A stretch of 64,000 bases of DNA from the NCBI GenBank assembly GCA_039654915.1, contig CM077597.1, positions 91,328,001 to 91,392,000 of the forward strand, written 5' to 3'. Shown here one piece after another: positions 58,862 through 64,000 of the stretch. The notes under the pieces are model-generated. The model did not search any database and was not told the origin of the DNA. It saw only the letters and a list, made by a program, of their open reading frames with translations. A program made the translations under genes and the position numbers. The stretch comes from Aquilaria yunnanensis. Taxonomy: Eukaryota > Streptophyta > Magnoliopsida > Malvales > Thymelaeaceae. The stretch's first letter is position 1. Each line of letters starts with the position of its first letter.

Positions 58862-61800
58862 TTACTCGGCCAATCTTTCTTCCAGATCCACTCCTATTGC
58901 TCGAGAATCTTTTCTCTTGTTGGAGGCCGACTTGGGGTAAGTTGCTTGACAAGCTTTGATGATGTAGCGAACATGAAAATCTTCTTTAGGGATCTTTGAT
59001 AGCAAACGCTTCGCCTCTTTGCAGGCTCCAGAAGCCAAAAGAGCCTGATACATCCTTCAAAAAGCAACCGCGAATTCTAATGCATCTGAGGAGAACCAAA
59101 TTGACCCACCATATGCAGATGACCAGTTCTACAAAAAAGACACCAATAGCTTACCTCAAGTAATTTATGACATTGTAGGTGAAGCCCGCTTTCTCATACT
59201 CTTTCCAAATGAAAAGAGAACCACTCAAATCCTTAGCATTCACACACGCATTCAAAAGGAAGTCAAGACACTTCCTTGAAGGCATGACACCGAATTCATC
59301 CTTCACAGCTTGTAGCAAATCCAAGCCTATCTGTAAGTCTGGTGGCTCCATTTCACCGATCATGGAGAAAACCTGTCCAGTTCACACATCAGAACAGAAG
59401 AAATTTTGGAGGGTTTTTTGACCAAAGATGAAATGTTGTTGGGGGGCAATATAACTCTTAGTTTAAAATTATGCATGCTCAGGAACCTGCCAGTAGAAAA
59501 TTACTCAGGTTTCTTACAATAACAAACAAAAAATTGGAGGCATTTTTCAACCAAAATGGGATCAGTGATGATTTTTCAATTGCAATAGATGAGACATGTG
59601 AGAGGAGACCAACTATTAACCAGACAAACCTCATCAAACAGAACTTCTATGACCAATTCATCTCCTTGGAATCTATCCTTCAGTTGCTTTAACAAATCAA
59701 TGGCACACCTAGATCAACAAGAAACCAAAACTGTTATCAGATGCCAATGAACAAATAGCAGTGAGTAAAAAAATTTGTATAAGTAGGCAGGGGAGCTTTA
59801 GATATCACACTGCCTAGAAAGTCTATGCAGTGTTTCTGAAGGGCAAGAGCAACATTAACTAACCTTAAATGCTTATTTCTAATACAAAACGAAATAATTC
59901 TGCAGCAACCATTGTCCCAATAGTCTGGGTCTTCCAATTCTTTCAATAGTTGAAGCAACAGAGCCAAGTCACCCTTAGGTTCGCTGTGTTCCTAAGAATA
60001 GAAGTGTAGAAGGACCATTTGAAAGTGGGACAGTTTCTTCAGCTAGAAATATAAATAACAGTAATGCAATACATACGATAAGCGCCATGACAGCTTTAGG
60101 CTCCAGACAACAGCCAGCTTGCCTGATTGCTTCATATATGCTGAGGGCATCTGATATCCGCCCAGCTGATGCAAGTGCAGAGATGAGCACACTTTTGATT
60201 TCATTTAGGCTCTTAACTGGTATATCCTTCTCTGATAGTACCTACAAAAAAAGAAAAACAGAAGAAGGAAAAAACAAGAAACATCCATGAGATTTGTTGG
60301 AGGGGTTCGGGTGCATTAAATTGTTGTCCTAAGAGTTAATTGGTTTGAGGTTAGATTCATTAACATTATATCAAGCAAAAGTTGTTGCCGCCACTTGTCT
60401 ACTGTCAGCACCGTTTTGATGGGCCAAATTACAAGCTTGTTTTCAATCATCGCCCTTGACCTGCCACATTAGAGGGCATGATAAATGATGTCATATAACA
60501 TGGTCAAGTGGTATGTTAGTGCTTAATATAGTGATGAGGCTCATTCACCCATTGGATTAACATTGTACTGAAGACCAAGGTTGTTGTTGCCCTGTCTGTC
60601 TGTAGTTAGCAACATTTTTTTATTGACATGACATCAACCAAATAGAATTAAATCATTAACAAGGAGGCTCAAAAGGAGTTGTTCCACGCACTCATAAAAT
60701 ACCTGTTTTGCCTTCTCAAATTCTCCACAACTTGCATACGCGTTAATAAGCGCCATAAAGATATGTTTTGTAACTGGAACTTGAGAAGACTTCATTTTGT
60801 CATAATACTACAAGAAACAAACAAATTATCACATTGTCGTGACTTGCATTTACATATAACATTAAAGTGTTTTGTAAAAATCACAAAAGAATCCAGTGAA
60901 ATGGTGTAGACCATTAGGGTCTGGATCTTTGAGCAGCATACCTTGACAATATTTTCTTCATTGTCACAATTACTTATTACGTAGCTGAAAGTTTGAGAAT
61001 CTGGTTCCACATTATCAAGCTCCATTTGCTTCAGAACTTTTAGGCCCTCAGTGACTTTTTTCTGAAATTCACTAATAGGTCAAAGAATGCATTTCTAGAC
61101 AGGAAGAACAGAAAAGAAAGGGGAGAGAGAGAGAGAGAAAGAGAGAGAGAACTAGCGTCCAACACAATGAGAAGCTTACCTCTCGAAAATATCCAGCCAC
61201 TATAGTATTATAAATGGTAGCTGTAGGTGTCACATTCATTTTCTTCAAATCACCAAGAAGGGAAAATGCAGCATTGAACTGAATTATGTAGAAGAAAATG
61301 TGTCTATTAAGTGGTTTAACTTCAACTGTGAACAAGATGAATAGAAGACAAAATGAGAAGTAAACTGAAAATCAGCATACACCATTCTGGTGCTGCTACA
61401 TGGAACAGACGGTAGAAAAACTACTTACGTCTTTCATCCTCACACTCATATTTATCATACTTCGGAAAGTTTCAGCGTTTGCCTTAAAATTATGTTGGCA
61501 GATCAAGGAATAGATTCGCCACACCTAGAAAGCCCAGAGATTGGAGAAGAAAGTGAGAGAGGAAAAGAAAAACGCAGAACTAAAAATCATGATGAAAAAC
61601 CAACTAGTAATGCTTCACTAAACAAATTGGGCAATCCAGGTAAAGAGATTAGGAGTGTAATCAACACTTGAAGCTTTCATATGAAGTAGTCCATTACTCT
61701 ACATACTGAGACAAGAATAGGACTTGGGCATGCCTTCACAAGTGACTTGTACGTATTAAAATTTTAGTCGAATGGAAATTTACACACTTGCCAAAAAATG

Positions 61801-63333
61801 CAAAGATTACCCATTATTACAGTTTTCGGAGAAATTTTTCTTTTCTTCTAATACTTAGCAAAGTATAGCCTCTAGCAGGAAAAGAAATATAACATGTGCT
61901 ACAGCATTACCAGAGCTCTGATCATAATATGTCATTTAACACAAAATCTCACGTGGCACATTAACATGGACCAAAGCTTCTTCCACTCTCCAATTTTACT
62001 TATCCAAAACCGTACTAAGTTTTTAGCTTGCAACAAATGCAACTGAAGAAAAATTATTATTCAAACTAGTACTACTTTGTATCCACCAACAAATGCAACG
62101 GGAGAAAATGTATCTTTCTTGTTTTCAGAAGAAATATCTAACAAGAAATACTGTATGCCTTCAAGTTTGAAAAACTTGAATTCAAGACCAGAGTTGATTT
62201 TAATTACTTGGAGGAGCAAGAAAACTAGTTTCGCAAATGAAACTATGGCATAGTGATTTACATGGACTCGAACTACAATAGCATAAGTCAACATGTCAGT
62301 GATATCAATGGAGCACAAAATAAATAAAAAAAGTTTACCAAATTTAACTCATTGCTCTCCTCACATAAATGCAATATGCGATGTATCGAATACATTGAAA
62401 TGCTACAATCTGCATCACACATCTGGTCAACTATATCAAGAGCAAGATGCACCTGCATTCAAGTGAAGATGCTGATCAGTGGAATAGCAATCTTTAAACT
62501 GACAAAGATTTTTTTTTTTTTTTTGGGAGAAAAAATACATACTAACAAAAACATTTCTGCTACAAAAGGAAAAAGTAGACAGCACGATTGCTAAAGCCTC
62601 TTAAATACCTGAGGGAAAAGATGATAGATTGAAAATTTCGTGATAACATTATTATCATTTATTTAAAAAAAGGAAAGTACTTTGCTTCACTTGTTTCATG
62701 GGATAATACCATGTTGCTCCAATTTTGATTTTCATGTTGTGTCCATGTTTGACAAACAAGTAGACACTAGCTAGAAAAGATATGCCTCCTTGCATGCAAC
62801 TCTTTATGTACAGAGGATAAACCAATAACAATTAGCCATTCTTGAGCCAGATAAGGGTATGCGGCTGACCCCAGTTTCCAAGTATGGTTAATGCTTTATA
62901 TTTGTCTAGAAGTGTTCTGTAAAGGAAAAGAAAAAAGGTTACCTCCTTATTGCCCCCCCCCCCCCCCCCCCCCCAAAAAACAAAAAGAAAAAGAAAAAAA
63001 AAAAAAAGAGGAAAAAGACCTGCAGAATTCTGTGTATTTCACTATGGATTTCTGTAATCCCAATTTTAAGAGCATCTTTGGAAACTACTCTGAAGTGCAC
63101 TGTAGTGCTAAGTTCAGAAGACCATCTTTACAAAACCAAAAAAAAAAAAAACAATAACTTGCAAATGGTTCCAAATAGTCTAATTCTCAAACTTTAAATT
63201 CTTGAGTCTAGTCATAAATTTCTACCTTGTTTGAATCACAACAATGTGAAATGAGCTTCTCGTATGATGAGGATGAAGGAGATACATCCACTCTTGCATG
63301 CAAGCTTTTGAATTTTAGTACAACATCCTCAAC
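58862..63333 (-). CDS. Pentatricopeptide repeat (PPR) protein, P class, 3' part (11 exons in window)
   Basis: Exons, 5' to 3': 63333-63226, 62452-62339, 61524-61429, 61278-61180, 61061-60942, 60807-60703, 60241-60077, 59991-59864, 59708-59630, 59372-59155, 59054-58862, ending in TGA. All have GT..AG borders and compatible phases (phase 0, then phase 2 from exon 8 on), giving about 475 codons. Most exons hold one 32-40-residue helical hairpin, for example FNAAFSLLGDLKKMNVTP, TATIYNTIVAGYFRE, VEPDSQTFSYVISNC, HIFMALINAYASCGEFEKAK. Exon 8 has ELEDPDYWDNGCCRII. The layout resembles the intron-rich mitochondrial PPR proteins At4g21880/At4g04790. PPR proteins bind organellar RNA. Intronless genes are the norm for PPRs, so this many introns is notable. 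The N-terminus and any transit peptide lie beyond the window or beyond the intron upstream of 63333. Confidence 0.9.
62952..62976. repeat. Poly-C/poly-A tract in a PPR intron
   Basis: A run of about 20 C followed by A-rich sequence to about 63020; a likely slippage site and a place where assembly may be inaccurate. Confidence 0.8.
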
Positions 63334-64000
63334 CTTCAAAAAATAGGACCAAAATAACTTATAAAACAAACTAATATTGCATCCACACACATGCATTGTA
63401 TACTACCAACAGCAAATATCGGCCAATTGCTTAAGCTTTTTAACAACCCAGAACCCCTTTTATATCCCCCATTAATCACCTTGCAGTTGCAGTTATAAAA
63501 CCTAAGAGTTGAATGAATCTATCCTGCAAATGCTATGGGGGTTCCACTGATGAATAACTTATACACCTTCATGCCAATAATTGTTACACAAACATAATTT
63601 GAAACTATAGTCATCACTTTTGAAGGCACTGATAATTGAATCCAGTCATTTGGAATTTGGAGTCCCCTCGTATTATTAGTCTTGTATTTGCCACTCACAG
63701 CCTTGCCCAAGTGGAGTCTCTTATTGCATAATTCATTGGACTAGATGCCCCTGTGCACTTAAGCAAATAATGGATTCAAAATACATAATAAATTTTTAGT
63801 TAAACAATCACTCTCTGAACTTTCCAGTCTGATTTTCCTTTTCTTCCATTATGCATAAAGATTTAGAAAGTCAATCTCAGTCTCTCAGTCATCCAAACAT
63901 ATTTCTTGCTTTGCTTTTTTAAAAAAAAAAAAAAACAATAATAACAATCTATGAACGCATAACCAAAAATTCTTCTCCACATTCATATTCCTCCAACTGA
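63334..64000 (-). other. Presumed PPR intron, no exon recognised
   Basis: No PPR-like frame with splice borders is visible. The open frame at 63519-63710 does not resemble a PPR. Confidence 0.45.

Overview
The window is nuclear DNA from a seed plant, most likely a eudicot. It is AT-rich, its genes have many introns with clear GT..AG borders, and it carries plant-specific families: an RPS2/RPS5-like NLR, an ankyrin-PGG membrane protein, a P-class PPR protein, and CACTA, hAT, Mutator-like, Stowaway, Copia and Gypsy elements. Species and chromosome cannot be read from the sequence. I saw no tRNA or rRNA gene and no CRISPR array.

Layout. 1-12063 is a graveyard of nested transposons. It holds the end of a Gypsy-type LTR (1-1849), a 3.5-kb solo LTR with a perfect CTTAA target duplication (1926-5426) sitting in an Athila/Tat-like remnant, a degraded Copia-like LTR pair (about 7976-10445) split by a GC-rich 1044-bp hAT-type element (8186-9229), and a 1031-bp long-TIR element (10517-11547). 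12064-22242 is a complete 10.2-kb CACTA (En/Spm) transposon. Its TNP2-type transposase is open across four exons (1197 codons, minus strand). Its second gene, TNPA-like, is spliceable but carries two in-frame stops. 22246-26000 is mostly featureless, with one 262-bp MITE.

26689-43802 (minus strand) is the most interesting locus: a coiled-coil NB-ARC LRR gene whose four exons all join in phase 0 and give about 1450 codons. The last two exons encode a gag-derived DUF4219/UBN2-type domain, so the predicted protein is an NLR with a retrotransposon-derived C-terminal domain. Its NB-ARC lacks the GLPL block and its MHD motif reads MCD. Intron 1 (11.9 kb) holds a CACTA remnant, a DUF4283 gene fragment, a Stowaway MITE and a 4.7-kb Copia element with apparently identical LTRs but a frameshift in RNase H.

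43803-51190 is AT-rich and repetitive with no supported gene. 51191-55398 is a 1.66-kb tandem duplication, each copy ending in a Mutator-like MITE; the second MITE lies 125 bp from the start codon of an intact two-exon ankyrin-PGG (ACD6/ITN1-like) gene (55515-57487, plus). 58862-63333 (minus) is the 3' part of a many-exon PPR gene whose 5' end lies beyond the window.

The NLR and ankyrin-PGG genes are both of defence or stress-related families, but nothing here shows that they work together. The gag-like domain type on the NLR is, as I recall, also found joined to ankyrin-PGG proteins in other plants, so the neighbourhood is suggestive of exon shuffling. Exon borders were read by eye from splice consensus and phase; no alignment or search was run.
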